Part shown: piece by piece, positions 1-7,713 of the stretch | Numbering within the stretch: the first letter of the stretch is position 1 | Layout of the letters: the number at the start of each line of letters is the position of its first letter | NCBI RefSeq assembly: GCF_013817205.1 | Contig: NZ_JACDDD010000023.1 | Span: forward strand, 1-47,345 | Origin: Polaromonas sp. | Lineage (GTDB): Bacteria; Pseudomonadota; Gammaproteobacteria; Burkholderiales; Burkholderiaceae_C | DNA length: 47,345 bases | Direction of reading: 5' to 3' | The notes under the pieces: generated by a model | Told to the model about the DNA's origin: nothing | What the model saw: the letters and a program-made list of their open reading frames with translations, nothing else | Databases searched by the model: none | Translations under genes and position numbers: made by a program

Positions 1-644
1 CTGCTGCCCCCGGCTCCGACTTGATCGGAGCCTCTCCAATACCCGGCCAGCGCGGGGTCAAACATCTCGCCCAGCCAATGCAACACCACTGGCTGTTTGG
101 CCTGGCTCAGGATGCGGCCGTAAACGCGTTCGTAATCGGCCGGTGATTTGGCCACCCGCGCCAGCGCGCGGCTGGCCATGACGATCAGTTTGCCGCCCAG
201 CTTTTCAATCGCCGCCATCTGCTCTTCGTAGGCGGCAATCACCTCGTCAACCGTTTTGACTTCATCCAGCACCAAATGGTCGGTGCCGCAGCCGGAAGCG
301 ACCAGCGCCCCGGGAAAGTCCTTGGCCGCGTCCAATGAACGTCGTATCAGCTCCAGCGAAGTTGGCCAGTCCAGGCCCATGCCGCGCTGCGCGGTGTCCA
401 TGGCCTCGGCCACACCCAGGCCCAGCGACCACAGGTGGCGGCGGTAGGCGATGGTGTCGTCCCAGTCGATGGCACAACCGACCCAAGGGTCGCAAACTGC
501 CAGCGGGTCGGCCACCACGTGCGCCGCCGAATAGGCGATACGGTTGAATTTCACACCTGCAGGAGGACGTACGGGGGTGGCGCCTTGCGGCGTGTAGGGC
601 TGCAGGCCGCCCGCGACAGCGGGCAGCGTCAGGGATAAAGCCAT
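1..644 (-). CDS. DUF993 / dihydrodipicolinate synthase-like protein (partial, 3' end off window)
   Basis: The first 214 codons are visible, from an ATG at 644 to the window edge; the C-terminus is missing. The protein begins MALSLTLPAVAGG and includes KFNRIAYSAAHVVADPLA and WDDTIAYRRHLWSLGLGVAE, which resemble the DUF993 group of dihydrodipicolinate synthase-like TIM-barrel proteins. These are usually encoded next to Gfo/Idh/MocA oxidoreductases and are thought to act in carbohydrate or aromatic side-chain catabolism; no defined reaction is known to me. It lies 60 bp downstream of the Gfo/Idh gene on the same strand, with a repeat copy in the gap, and is probably the distal gene of the TetR-Bug-oxidoreductase unit. 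The family call is from memory of sequence pattern and moderately sure. Confidence 0.7.
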   Translation of the reverse strand, partial: MALSLTLPAVAGGLQPYTPQGATPVRPPAGVKFNRIAYSAAHVVADPLAVCDPWVGCAIDWDDTIAYRRHLWSLGLGVAEAMDTAQRGMGLDWPTSLELIRRSLDAAKDFPGALVASGCGTDHLVLDEVKTVDEVIAAYEEQMAAIEKLGGKLIVMASRALARVAKSPADYERVYGRILSQAKQPVVLHWLGEMFDPALAGYWRGSDQVGAGGS

Positions 645-655
645 GAATTCACCTT

Positions 656-717
656 TATGCATCAAATCGGGCTGTAGCCCTTGCTGTACCTGCGCAAGCA
701 GCTATCAAACCAGTAGC
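656..717 (-). repeat. R1 dispersed repeat, copy a
   Basis: Read on the minus strand this has the R1 order: a GCTACTGGTTTGATAGC start, the AGCTGCTTGCGCAG core, then CAAGGGCT, and a GATTTGATGCATA tail. It spans the 3' end of the Gfo/Idh gene, so the last residues (ALLV) and the TGA stop of that gene lie within the repeat, and it fills the spacer before the DUF993 gene. Confidence 0.75.
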
Positions 718-1868
718 GCCGGAACATCCACCCAGCGGCGCTCTTTCCAGCTTTCGAGTGCGGCTTCCACCAGTTGCACGCCCTTGGCGCCTTCGGGCAG
801 CGTCCATTTGTAGGGCTCGTTTTCAACCACGTGGCGGATGAAATGCTCCCACTGGATCTTGAAGCCGTTGTCGTAGACCTGGGTGTCCGGCACTTCCTGC
901 CACTGGTCGGAGAAGTTCATCGTCTGCTTTTCATCCGGGTTCCAGACCGGGCGCGGGGTGTTGACGCGCGATTGGGCTTTGCACGAGGACAGACCGGCGA
1001 CGGCCGAGCCGTGCGTGCCGTCAACATGGAAGGTCACCAAATCTTCGCGGTTCACGCGGGTGGCCCAGGACATGTTCATCTGCGCAATCACCGGCTCGCC
1101 GTTGTGGCCGATCAGCTCGGCCGTGGCATAGGCCGCGTCATCTGCGGTCGCCTTGTAGGGCTTGCCGGCTTCGTCCCAGCGCTCGGGGATGTGCGTCGCA
1201 CCTATGCAGGAGATCGACTTCACTTCGCCGAACAGGTTGTCCAGCACATAGCGCCAGTGGCACATCATGTCCAGGATCATGCCGCCGCCGTCTTCGGTCC
1301 GGTAGTTCCAGCTTGGTCGCTGGATGGGTTGCAGGTCGCCTTCAAACACCCAGTATCCGAACTCCAGTCGCACCGACAGCATCTTGCCGAAGAAGCCGGC
1401 GCGGCGCAGCATGTCGAGCTTGCGCAGGCCGGGCAGGAAAAGCTTGTCCTGCACCGCGCCGTGTTTCAGGCCGGACTTTTCGGCCAGACGCGCGATCTCG
1501 ACGGCTTCATTGAGGTTGGTGGCAATTGGCTTTTCGCAATACACGTGCTTGCCAGCGCGTATGGCCTTGGCCAGCAGCGTGGGGCGCATCTGCGTGGTGC
1601 CCGCATCAAAGAAGATGGTGTCGGCCGGGTTGGCCAGCGCCTGGTCGAGGTCGGTGCCCCAGCGCTCGATGTTCCAGGCTTTGGCCAGAGCCACCATTTT
1701 TTCGGCATTGCGGCCGATCAGGATGGGGTCGGGCATGACCTTGTCGCCGTTGGAGAGCGTGACGCCGCCCTGCTTGCGAATCGCGACGATAGAGCGGATC
1801 AGATGCTGGTTCATGCCCATGCGTCCGGTGACGCCGTGCATGATGATGCCTAGTTGCTGGGTTGCCAT
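705..1868 (-). CDS. Gfo/Idh/MocA family NAD(P)-dependent oxidoreductase
   Basis: A 387-residue protein of normal length for the family. The N-terminal Rossmann region starts MATQQLGIIMHGVTGRMGMN, with a glycine-rich nucleotide-binding turn, and the family motif GKHVYCEKPIATN (EKP, the lysine contacting substrate and cofactor) lies near residues 106-118. The C-terminal alpha/beta domain includes DGGGMILDMMCHWRYVLDNL, with the usual GG..D...H pattern. The protein should oxidise or reduce a hydroxyl/keto group of a sugar, polyol or similar compound; the substrate cannot be read from the sequence. It lies 17 bp after the Bug-type binding protein gene and 60 bp before the DUF993 gene, so one transcript is likely. 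Its last codons and stop fall in repeat R1 copy a. Confidence 0.9.
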   Translation of the reverse strand: MATQQLGIIMHGVTGRMGMNQHLIRSIVAIRKQGGVTLSNGDKVMPDPILIGRNAEKMVALAKAWNIERWGTDLDQALANPADTIFFDAGTTQMRPTLLAKAIRAGKHVYCEKPIATNLNEAVEIARLAEKSGLKHGAVQDKLFLPGLRKLDMLRRAGFFGKMLSVRLEFGYWVFEGDLQPIQRPSWNYRTEDGGGMILDMMCHWRYVLDNLFGEVKSISCIGATHIPERWDEAGKPYKATADDAAYATAELIGHNGEPVIAQMNMSWATRVNREDLVTFHVDGTHGSAVAGLSSCKAQSRVNTPRPVWNPDEKQTMNFSDQWQEVPDTQVYDNGFKIQWEHFIRHVVENEPYKWTLPEGAKGVQLVEAALESWKERRWVDVPALLV

Positions 1869-1885
1869 GGGTGTCCTGAAGCTGA

Positions 1886-2863
1886 TTACTGAGGGGAAAG
1901 GCCGGCGTTTTTGACCAGCTTGGCGTTGACGTCGATTTCATCCTTGATGTAGCTGTCGAACTGCTCGGGCTTCAACACCCAGGCCTCGGCGCCCAGACGC
2001 GCAAAGCGCTCCCTGACCTCGGGGGAGGCCAGTGCCTTTTCCACTTCGGCTTGCAGGCGCGTGATGATGTCGCGCGGCGTTTTGGCGGGGACCATCATGC
2101 CAATCCAGAAGTTGAACTCTGAACCGGGCACGCCCGCTTCAGACGTTGTCGGCACATTGGGCAGCGCGGGAGAACGTTTGGCCGAACCGACAGCCAACGC
2201 CAGCAGCTGGCCTTCCTTGATTTGCGGCAGCACAGGCGCAATCGGCGAGAAGTAGTAGTCCACGCTGCCGACCATCACATCGGTCACAGCCTCGGGCGAA
2301 CCGCGGTAAGGAATGTGCACCGCAAAAAATTTGCCCTGCATCTTGAATTTTTCGGCGTTTAGGTGCGTAGCACTGCCATTGCCAGCAGAGGCGTAGTTGA
2401 GCTTGCCGGGGTTTGCGCGGGCATAACGTACCAAGCCTTGCAAGTCCTTGAAGTCCTTTTTGGGCGAGATGACCAGGACATTGGGCAATTGCGCAATAGG
2501 CGTCACGCCCGCGAAATCCTTCAGCGTGTCGTACGGCAACTTGGCGTAGGTGGACGGGCTGACGGTGTGTGAGGAGGAGTGAACAAGGATGGTGTACCCA
2601 TCCGGCGCAGAGCGGGCCACTGCAGCAGCGCCCAACGTGCCACCCGCGCCGGCGCGGTTGTCAACAATGACCGGCTGGCCCAGGCTGGCGCCGAGTTTTT
2701 CGGTGATGGCCCGGGCAATGATGTCGGTGGTACTGCCCGCCGAAAAAGGCACGATGACCCGTATGGGTTTGTTCGGGTAGGCCGTCTGCGCGTTGACCAC
2801 CAGCGGTGATAACGCGGCAAGGCAGGCGAGGTAAGTCAGCGTGGCGCGGCGCATGAGTTTCAT
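1886..2863 (-). CDS. Bug-family (TctC-like) periplasmic substrate-binding protein
   Basis: The start is ATG 2863 (MKLMRRATLTYLACLAALSP), preceded by an AGGAGA ribosome site; an upstream in-frame start at 2986 would bury the signal peptide. It encodes 325 residues with a signal peptide ending near VVNAQTAYPNKPIRVIVPF, the typical Bug entry motif. FSAGSTTDIIARAI and DNRAGAGGTLGAAAVAR match the ligand-binding loops. Bug proteins bind carboxylates and related small acids in the periplasm, sometimes with TctAB permeases; no tctAB is seen here. The gene follows the TetR gene (157 bp apart) and precedes the oxidoreductase, suggesting uptake or sensing of the compound those enzymes handle. A perfect palindrome at 2951-2972 lies in its promoter region. 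Confidence 0.92.
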   Translation of the reverse strand: MKLMRRATLTYLACLAALSPLVVNAQTAYPNKPIRVIVPFSAGSTTDIIARAITEKLGASLGQPVIVDNRAGAGGTLGAAAVARSAPDGYTILVHSSSHTVSPSTYAKLPYDTLKDFAGVTPIAQLPNVLVISPKKDFKDLQGLVRYARANPGKLNYASAGNGSATHLNAEKFKMQGKFFAVHIPYRGSPEAVTDVMVGSVDYYFSPIAPVLPQIKEGQLLALAVGSAKRSPALPNVPTTSEAGVPGSEFNFWIGMMVPAKTPRDIITRLQAEVEKALASPEVRERFARLGAEAWVLKPEQFDSYIKDEIDVNAKLVKNAGLSPQ

Positions 2864-2950
2864 GAGATGTCTCCTGGCATGGTGGCAACAAGGGTGCACA
2901 ACAACTGTTCGACGATGCGGCCAGTTGCTGTGGTGGAGACATCTTACACA

Positions 2951-2972
2951 TAATTCACCAATAGGTGAATTA
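2951..2972. promoter_or_regulatory. Perfect palindromic operator upstream of the Bug gene
   Basis: Nine-base arms TAATTCACC and GGTGAATTA are exact reverse complements around a 4-base centre (AATA). It sits 88 bp upstream of the binding-protein start, and a close variant sits at the TetR gene start. Binding by the adjacent TetR protein is inferred. Confidence 0.7.
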
Positions 2973-3020
2973 AAAAATGACAACAAGAAACTTGCCAGGC
3001 GGGCGGCACTTGCGCCGCAA

Positions 3021-3680
3021 TCAGTTTCTAAGGACGTAGCCCAGAACGACGTCGCACATGTGCGACAGCCGCTCGTGCCGCGCTTTGGGCGTCATCAAGT
3101 CGCGCCCGAAGATGGCCGAGAGGGTGTGATTGTTTGAGAGATAAAAATAGGACATGCCCGCGATGGACACGTAGAGCTGCACCGGATCGATGCCGCCACG
3201 AAACAACCCATCGGCCCGCCCGCGTTCGAGTATTTCTGCCAGCGTCTGCACCAGCGGCGAGTTCATTTCCTGGACTCGGCTGGACATTGCCAGATGGCGT
3301 CCCAAGTGCAGGTTTTCACTGTTCAGAAGTGTCAAAAACTCGGGGTGGTCGATGTAGTATTCCCAGGTGAACTCGGTGAGCCGACGGATAGCCAGGGTCG
3401 GTGCCATGTTGCGCAGCTGCAGCTTGGTTTCCGCAGCGCGGATGTCGGCGTAGGCTTGCTCGAGCACTGCCAGAAAGAGGTCGTCCTTGCTTTTGAAGTA
3501 GTAGTAAATCAGGCGCTTGTTGAGATCAGCGCGCTCGGCGATGCGGTCCACCCGCGCACCACCGAGGCCGTGCTGCGCAAACTCGTCGCGGGCGGCCAGC
3601 AGGATGGCCTGCTGGGAGCGGTCGGCATCGCGCGAGCGCGGTTCGGCAGGCTTGGCGGTCGCGCTTGGGGGGCTTGGCAT
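3021..3680 (-). CDS. TetR family transcriptional regulator
   Basis: The start is ATG 3680 (MPSPPSATAKPAEPRSRDAD), giving 219 residues; a longer in-frame version from 3782 would run through the operator and lacks TetR-like sequence. The N-terminal helix-turn-helix reads QAILLAARDEFAQHG, then GARVDRIAERADLNKRLIYYYF, the standard TetR_N pattern, and KSKDDLFLAVLEQAY follows. The C-terminal half is the ligand-binding dimer domain. An imperfect palindrome lies just upstream of its start and a perfect version lies upstream of the next gene, so it probably represses itself and the Bug-oxidoreductase-DUF993 genes until an effector binds. The effector is unknown, but is likely the catabolic substrate or a product. 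Confidence 0.92.
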   Translation of the reverse strand: MPSPPSATAKPAEPRSRDADRSQQAILLAARDEFAQHGLGGARVDRIAERADLNKRLIYYYFKSKDDLFLAVLEQAYADIRAAETKLQLRNMAPTLAIRRLTEFTWEYYIDHPEFLTLLNSENLHLGRHLAMSSRVQEMNSPLVQTLAEILERGRADGLFRGGIDPVQLYVSIAGMSYFYLSNNHTLSAIFGRDLMTPKARHERLSHMCDVVLGYVLRN

Positions 3681-3686
3681 GGCGGA

Positions 3687-3709
3687 TAATTTAACTGTTT
3701 GGTGAATTA
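3687..3709. promoter_or_regulatory. Imperfect palindromic operator at the TetR gene start
   Basis: TAATTTAAC and GGTGAATTA are separated by 5 bases and share 16 of 18 arm positions with the perfect site at 2951-2972 (right arm identical). It ends 7 bp upstream of the TetR ATG, a position fitting autorepression, and could also affect the divergent gene at 3845. Confidence 0.6.
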
Positions 3710-3844
3710 ATGCAATGCAGAAGAACGTCGCGCCCCGGCCGCAGCGAAGCGCCGGCCGCACGGATGACAGCGACTGTACCAAGCTGTGTTCATAATGGGG
3801 CAGGTATCGGCCACCCGCGCTGCTGCCACTTCAAGGAAATAGCC

Positions 3845-4153
3845 ATGAATGATTCGACCACCCCCAAGGACGGCGACTTCGCGAACTGGGTTGACGAAAA
3901 GTCCGAGGCACTCAAGTTCGAACTCGGCGAGAAGTTCCCGGTGCCGCCGACGGAGCTGCATTCATCCTCCGCCCATGCCGAAACGAGCAGGCAAAAGCTG
4001 GAGGAGGTGTTGTTGGAGCATGAGGAACCGACCGCCGAGTTGCTAGAGGAAATCCAGGCCATGGAAAATGCGCCACCCCTGAGCGATGAGGAACTCGCCC
4101 GGCAGGCGCTGGAAGCTGGCGGCGCTGACGGCGACGCGGCCACACCAGAGTAG
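3845..4153 (+). CDS. Small acidic hypothetical protein
   Basis: ATG 3845 is preceded by AAGGAAAT and opens a 102-residue protein starting MNDSTTPKDGDFANWVDEKS. I do not recognise a family. The protein is strongly acidic and without membrane segments. The middle stretch around residues 43-70 (ETSRQKLEEVLLEHEE, ELLEEIQAMEN) is likely helical or coiled-coil, and the C-terminus is low-complexity (GGADGDAATPE). It is divergent from the TetR gene but looks unrelated to the catabolic unit. Codon use looks like the neighbours, so I regard it as a real lineage-restricted gene. Confidence 0.65.
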   Translation: MNDSTTPKDGDFANWVDEKSEALKFELGEKFPVPPTELHSSSAHAETSRQKLEEVLLEHEEPTAELLEEIQAMENAPPLSDEELARQALEAGGADGDAATPE

Positions 4154-4204
4154 CTCCGCACCACGTCCTCCGAGGGAACGGAGTACATCGAACTACGTTG
4201 CGGG

Positions 4205-4297
4205 GCTTTGTCTTGACCGGCAGGGGCCGCGGGTCGTAAGCGCAGCGGCCCCCTCGCGGGGCAGCGACCCACACGCAGTGGGGGAGCGTGGGGGCAC
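4205..4297 (-). repeat. R2 dispersed repeat, intergenic copy
   Basis: Minus-strand reading gives GCCCCCACGCT, then CGCTGCCCCGCGAGGGGGC, then GCGGCCCCTGCCGG, the same order of blocks as in the copies inside cobQ and the BtuF-like gene. It fills the space just before the ThDP enzyme start (4307) and can form strong hairpins in the leader. Confidence 0.65.
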
Positions 4298-4306
4298 AAT
4301 ATCCTG

Positions 4307-6010
4307 ATGACAACACAACTTGCCGGCCATCTTCTCGTTCAATGCCTTGTGGCCCAGGGCGTCACCCACGCGTTTGGCGTGCCCGGTGAAAGTTATCTTG
4401 CGGTGCTGGATGGCTTTCATGCGTATCCTGACCAGATTCGTTTTGTCATCAACCGGCAGGAGGGCGGTGCCGCCTTCATGGCCGAAGCGCATGGCAAGCT
4501 GACCGGCCGGCCAGGTATTTGTTTTGTCACGCGCGGTCCCGGTGCGACCAATGCGTCCATCGGTGTGCACACGGCCTTTCAGGATTCCACGCCCATGATT
4601 CTGTTTGTCGGCGACGTGGCCAGCGACACGCGTGACCGCGAGGCTTTCCAGGAGGTCGACTACAGCAGCTTTTTCGGCCCTTCAACCAAAGGCATGGCCA
4701 AACGGGTCGAGCGTATTGACGATGCGCGTCGCATTCCCGAATACGTGGCGCGTGCCTTCGCTACCGCGATGAACGGCCGTCCCGGCCCGGTGGTGCTGGT
4801 GTTGCCGGAAGACATGCTCACGCAGATGGTGGATGCAGATCCGCTGCCGCGCGTGGAAGCGGTTGAGGCCTGGAGTGACCCCGGCTCCCTGCGCCAGTTG
4901 CGTGAGATGCTGCTGCAGTCCCAGCGCCCGCTGGTGATCGCTGGTGGCGGCGGCTGGACGCCACAGGCGGCGCAGGCCTTGCAGCGCTTTGCCGAGAACT
5001 GGTCGCTGCCGGTAGGCAACGCCTTTCGTTTTCAGGACACCTTTGACAACCACCACCCGCTCTATGCGGGCGATGTTGGTATCGGCCTGAACCCGAAACT
5101 GGCTGCGCGGATCAAACAGGCCGACCTGGTCCTGGCCATCGGGCCGCGGCTGGGCGAGATGACCACAGGCGGCTACACGCTGATCGAAGCGCCGCGGCCG
5201 AAGCAAAAGCTGGTGCACATCCACGCCAGCGCGGAGGAACTCAACCGCGTGTTCCAGGCCGACCTGGCCATCAATGCCACCATGAATGCGGCTGCGCGTT
5301 CGCTGGAGGTGTTGACGGCGCCCGTGACGGTGCCCTGGCAGTCTTGGGCCGCATCCGCCAACGCGGATTACCTGGCCAACATAGCCCCCACCAATGACGG
5401 CGTGGTGCTGCCAGGCACGATCGACATGCCGGCCATTGTTGCGACGCTCAAGAAGCTGCTTCCCGAGGACGCCGTGCTGACCAACGGCGCTGGCAATTTT
5501 GCGAGCTGGGTGCACCGCTTCTTCCAGCATCACGGACTGGTCAAGGGCCTGAAGACCCAATTGGCGCCAACGGTGGGTGCCATGGGTTACGGTGTGCCAG
5601 CCGGCATTGCAGCGGCCATCACCACTGGCCGGACCGCCTTCACGATTGCGGGCGATGGCGACTTCCTGATGAACGGACAAGAGCTGGCAACGGCGGTTCA
5701 GCATGGCGCGAAAAGCATCGTGCTGCTGCTCAACAACGGCATGTACGGCACCATTCGCATGCACCAGGAGCGCGAGTACCCGCGCCATGTCAGCGGCTCC
5801 AGCCTGCACAACCCCGACTTCTGCGCACTCGCGCGGGCTTACGGCTACACCGCCACCCGCATCACGCGCACCGAAGAATTCGAAGCCGTGATGCGGCAAG
5901 CGCTGCAGGGCAAGGAAGGCGCGCTGATCGAGGTCATGCTGGACCCGGAAGTCATCAGCACGCGCGGCACGCTGTCAGGCATCACCACTTCGGCGCTACA
6001 AAAACAGTAG
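4307..6010 (+). CDS. Thiamine diphosphate-dependent enzyme, acetolactate synthase large-subunit-like
   Basis: A 567-residue protein with the three-domain layout of the acetolactate synthase/benzoylformate decarboxylase superfamily. The N-terminal Pyr domain includes GVPGESYLAVLDG and the cofactor-activating glutamate in NRQEGGAAFMAEAHGKL. The central domain follows, and the C-terminal PP domain carries the ThDP motif, GDGDFLMNGQELATA ending with LLNNGMYG. No regulatory small-subunit gene is adjacent, so a catabolic or promiscuous ThDP lyase/decarboxylase is as likely as a biosynthetic AHAS. There is no clear Shine-Dalgarno at ATG 4307; an R2 repeat ends 9 bp upstream. The last codons and TAG stop overlap a degenerate R1 repeat. 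Confidence 0.9.
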   Translation: MTTQLAGHLLVQCLVAQGVTHAFGVPGESYLAVLDGFHAYPDQIRFVINRQEGGAAFMAEAHGKLTGRPGICFVTRGPGATNASIGVHTAFQDSTPMILFVGDVASDTRDREAFQEVDYSSFFGPSTKGMAKRVERIDDARRIPEYVARAFATAMNGRPGPVVLVLPEDMLTQMVDADPLPRVEAVEAWSDPGSLRQLREMLLQSQRPLVIAGGGGWTPQAAQALQRFAENWSLPVGNAFRFQDTFDNHHPLYAGDVGIGLNPKLAARIKQADLVLAIGPRLGEMTTGGYTLIEAPRPKQKLVHIHASAEELNRVFQADLAINATMNAAARSLEVLTAPVTVPWQSWAASANADYLANIAPTNDGVVLPGTIDMPAIVATLKKLLPEDAVLTNGAGNFASWVHRFFQHHGLVKGLKTQLAPTVGAMGYGVPAGIAAAITTGRTAFTIAGDGDFLMNGQELATAVQHGAKSIVLLLNNGMYGTIRMHQEREYPRHVSGSSLHNPDFCALARAYGYTATRITRTEEFEAVMRQALQGKEGALIEVMLDPEVISTRGTLSGITTSALQKQ

Positions 6011-6057
6011 CTATCGGCGCCCGCAGGTCGGGGGCAAGACCTCGCTTTTATCAACAG
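5995..6057 (+). repeat. R1 dispersed repeat, degenerate copy b
   Basis: GCTACAAAAACAGTAGCTATC, a GGGGGCAAG block and a TTTTATCA tail follow the R1 order with several substitutions. It supplies the terminal residues and TAG stop of the ThDP enzyme. Confidence 0.5.
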
Positions 6058-6062
6058 ACATA

Positions 6063-6091
6063 AAAAAAGGGCCACTTGCGTGGCCCTTTCT
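6063..6091 (-). terminator. Intrinsic terminator of the SWIB gene
   Basis: GGGCCAC and GTGGCCC pair around a TTGC loop. On the minus strand the stem is followed by a run of seven T, placing a Rho-independent terminator 45 bp after the SWIB gene stop. The weaker opposite side (CCCTTTC) could also slow transcripts from the ThDP gene. Confidence 0.85.
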
Positions 6092-6135
6092 ACCGGTCTT
6101 GCCCAGCGCAAACGCGGAGCAAGTCCTTCGCGACG

Positions 6136-6588
6136 TTACTTGACGTGCTTGCCGATCAGGCCAGCCATCTCGAACATCGACACCTGCGCCTTGCCGAAAA
6201 CGGCACGCAGTTTTTCGTCGGCATTGACCATGCGCTTGTTGATCTTGTCCTGCAGACCCTTGGCCTTGATGTAGACCCAGAGTTTGCGCACGATCTCGGT
6301 ACGTGGCAACGCAGCAGCGCCAACCACAGCCGACAAGGCAGGGCTCAATGTCAGTGGCTTCATGAAGGCTGCGTTGGGCGTACGCTTTTTGGCGGGCGCT
6401 TTTTTCGCAGGCGCTTTTTTCGCCACTACTTTTTTCGCAGGGGCTTTTTTCGCCACTACTTTTTTAGCCGGTGCTTTTTTCGCAGGGGCTTTTTTCGCGG
6501 GAGCTGCTTTCTTCGCAGCTACTTTCTTTGCCGGTGCAGCCTTCTTTGCGGCTGCTTTTTTTGCCGGTGCTTTTTTTGCAGTTGCCAT
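6136..6588 (-). CDS. SWIB/MDM2-domain protein with histone H1-like lysine/alanine-rich N-terminus
   Basis: ATG 6588 opens a 150-residue protein. The first ~70 residues are repeated AKKAPAKK/AAKKA blocks resembling the tail of bacterial histone H1-like proteins, expected to bind DNA by charge. Residues ~71-150 form a SWIB domain: FMKPLTLSPALSAVVG, LPRTEIVRKLWVYIKAKGLQ, then a C-terminal helix with FEMAGLIGKHVK. SWIB domains are best known from eukaryotic SWI/SNF complexes but also occur in Chlamydia and many betaproteobacteria. A role in nucleoid or topoisomerase-related chromatin function is inferred. It is monocistronic with its own terminator. The short codon repeats in the tail could vary in length between strains. 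Confidence 0.9.
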   Translation of the reverse strand: MATAKKAPAKKAAAKKAAPAKKVAAKKAAPAKKAPAKKAPAKKVVAKKAPAKKVVAKKAPAKKAPAKKRTPNAAFMKPLTLSPALSAVVGAAALPRTEIVRKLWVYIKAKGLQDKINKRMVNADEKLRAVFGKAQVSMFEMAGLIGKHVK

Positions 6589-6709
6589 GATTGATTTTCC
6601 TTCTAGAAGTTGATAAATCACCAATGCAGATAACTACTCTTCACTGGCACTGCGGATGCTACTGGAGAAAACACCTGTTTCATAGGGAAAACGGAATATT
6701 TTTGGTCTT

Positions 6710-7621
6710 TTATGTAGCCGGTTTACCTCTGAAAATCAAAAAGACGCCAGTGAGAATCACGCTGCAGGCAGCCCATTCACCTCCGGTGACATGTTCCCCA
6801 GCGAAAAAAGCACCCAGAAATATCGCGATCAAGGGGTTCACAAAGGCATAGCTGGTGGCCACGGCGGGCGATGCATGAGCCAGCAAATACATGTATGCGC
6901 TGAACGCGATCAGCGATCCGAAGGTCACCAAATAGAGCCAAGCCAGCACGGCCTGAGGCTGCAATGGCCAGTTGCTGATGACCTGGTGAGGCTCACCCAG
7001 TGCGAGAGATATGACCACTAACACCGCGCCACCACACAGCATTTCGCTGGCGAAGCCCGCAGGGCCGGTGGCCAAGGGCAAGCGTTCGGTGGACAGCACT
7101 GAGCCCAGCGACCACAAGGCGGTGGCCCCGGCAATGCAGACCAAACCCAGTGGCGCGGCGGCAAAACTAGCGCCCCGAACCAGCAGCAACACGCCGGCCA
7201 AGCCCACGGCCATGCCAAAAAATTCCAGCCGATTGGGTCGCTGGCCCAGCATCAAACCCCAAGCCGAGACCATGATGGGGACCACCGCGATGAAGGCAGC
7301 GATCAAACCGGAGCCAATGTGGACCTCCGCGCTGGCGACCAGCCCCATGCCCCCGCCCAGCATCAGGGTGCCAATAACGAAGGCGTTGCGCCATTCGCGC
7401 CGGGTCGGGAGCTTGTGTTTCCTGATTACCACCCACGCCATCAGAAGCGCACCCGCCACCAGGAAGCGCGTGCCCATCTGGAAAAAAGGGGGGAAACTCA
7501 CCAGCGCAAGCTTGATGGCCAGGTAGGTTGAGCCCCATACCAGGTAGCAAGCGAGCAGGGCGGGAATCAGGAGGGGTGCAGCCCTGGCGGGCCGAGTAGG
7601 AAGACAGAGGGTGGTGGTCAT
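6710..7621 (-). CDS. EamA/DMT-superfamily permease (YedA-like exporter)
   Basis: About 303 residues from ATG 7621; an in-frame TTG at 7642 is the alternative start. Ten hydrophobic segments form two EamA repeats. The first begins LLIPALLACYLVWGSTYLAI, whose WGSTY is typical of YedA/RhaT-type members, and the second begins APLGLVCIAGATALWSLGSV. The protein acts in the inner membrane as a drug/metabolite or amino-acid exporter; the substrate is not visible. It is divergent from an Lrp/AsnC-type regulator gene only about 90 bp away, a frequent pairing in which the regulator controls an amino-acid exporter. Confidence 0.9.
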   Translation of the reverse strand: MTTTLCLPTRPARAAPLLIPALLACYLVWGSTYLAIKLALVSFPPFFQMGTRFLVAGALLMAWVVIRKHKLPTRREWRNAFVIGTLMLGGGMGLVASAEVHIGSGLIAAFIAVVPIMVSAWGLMLGQRPNRLEFFGMAVGLAGVLLLVRGASFAAAPLGLVCIAGATALWSLGSVLSTERLPLATGPAGFASEMLCGGAVLVVISLALGEPHQVISNWPLQPQAVLAWLYLVTFGSLIAFSAYMYLLAHASPAVATSYAFVNPLIAIFLGAFFAGEHVTGGEWAACSVILTGVFLIFRGKPAT

Positions 7622-7713
7622 CCAGTCATCGTAGTTTGCCAACTACCGCAAGGACATGCAAAATTAAAGGCAGATCGGCAGGCTTGCCTTTTAAATAAAT
7701 GGTTGAAAGCACT

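Noticed and set aside
774-1853. Long open frame on the plus strand opposite the Gfo/Idh gene
   Set aside because: It is a GC-rich antisense shadow with no recognisable protein motif, while the minus-strand frame has a complete family match.
6370-6580. Repeated GCTTTTTTCGC units resembling a CRISPR-like array
   Set aside because: The units are codons for the AKKAPAKK tail of the SWIB protein; there are no spacers of constant length and no cas genes.
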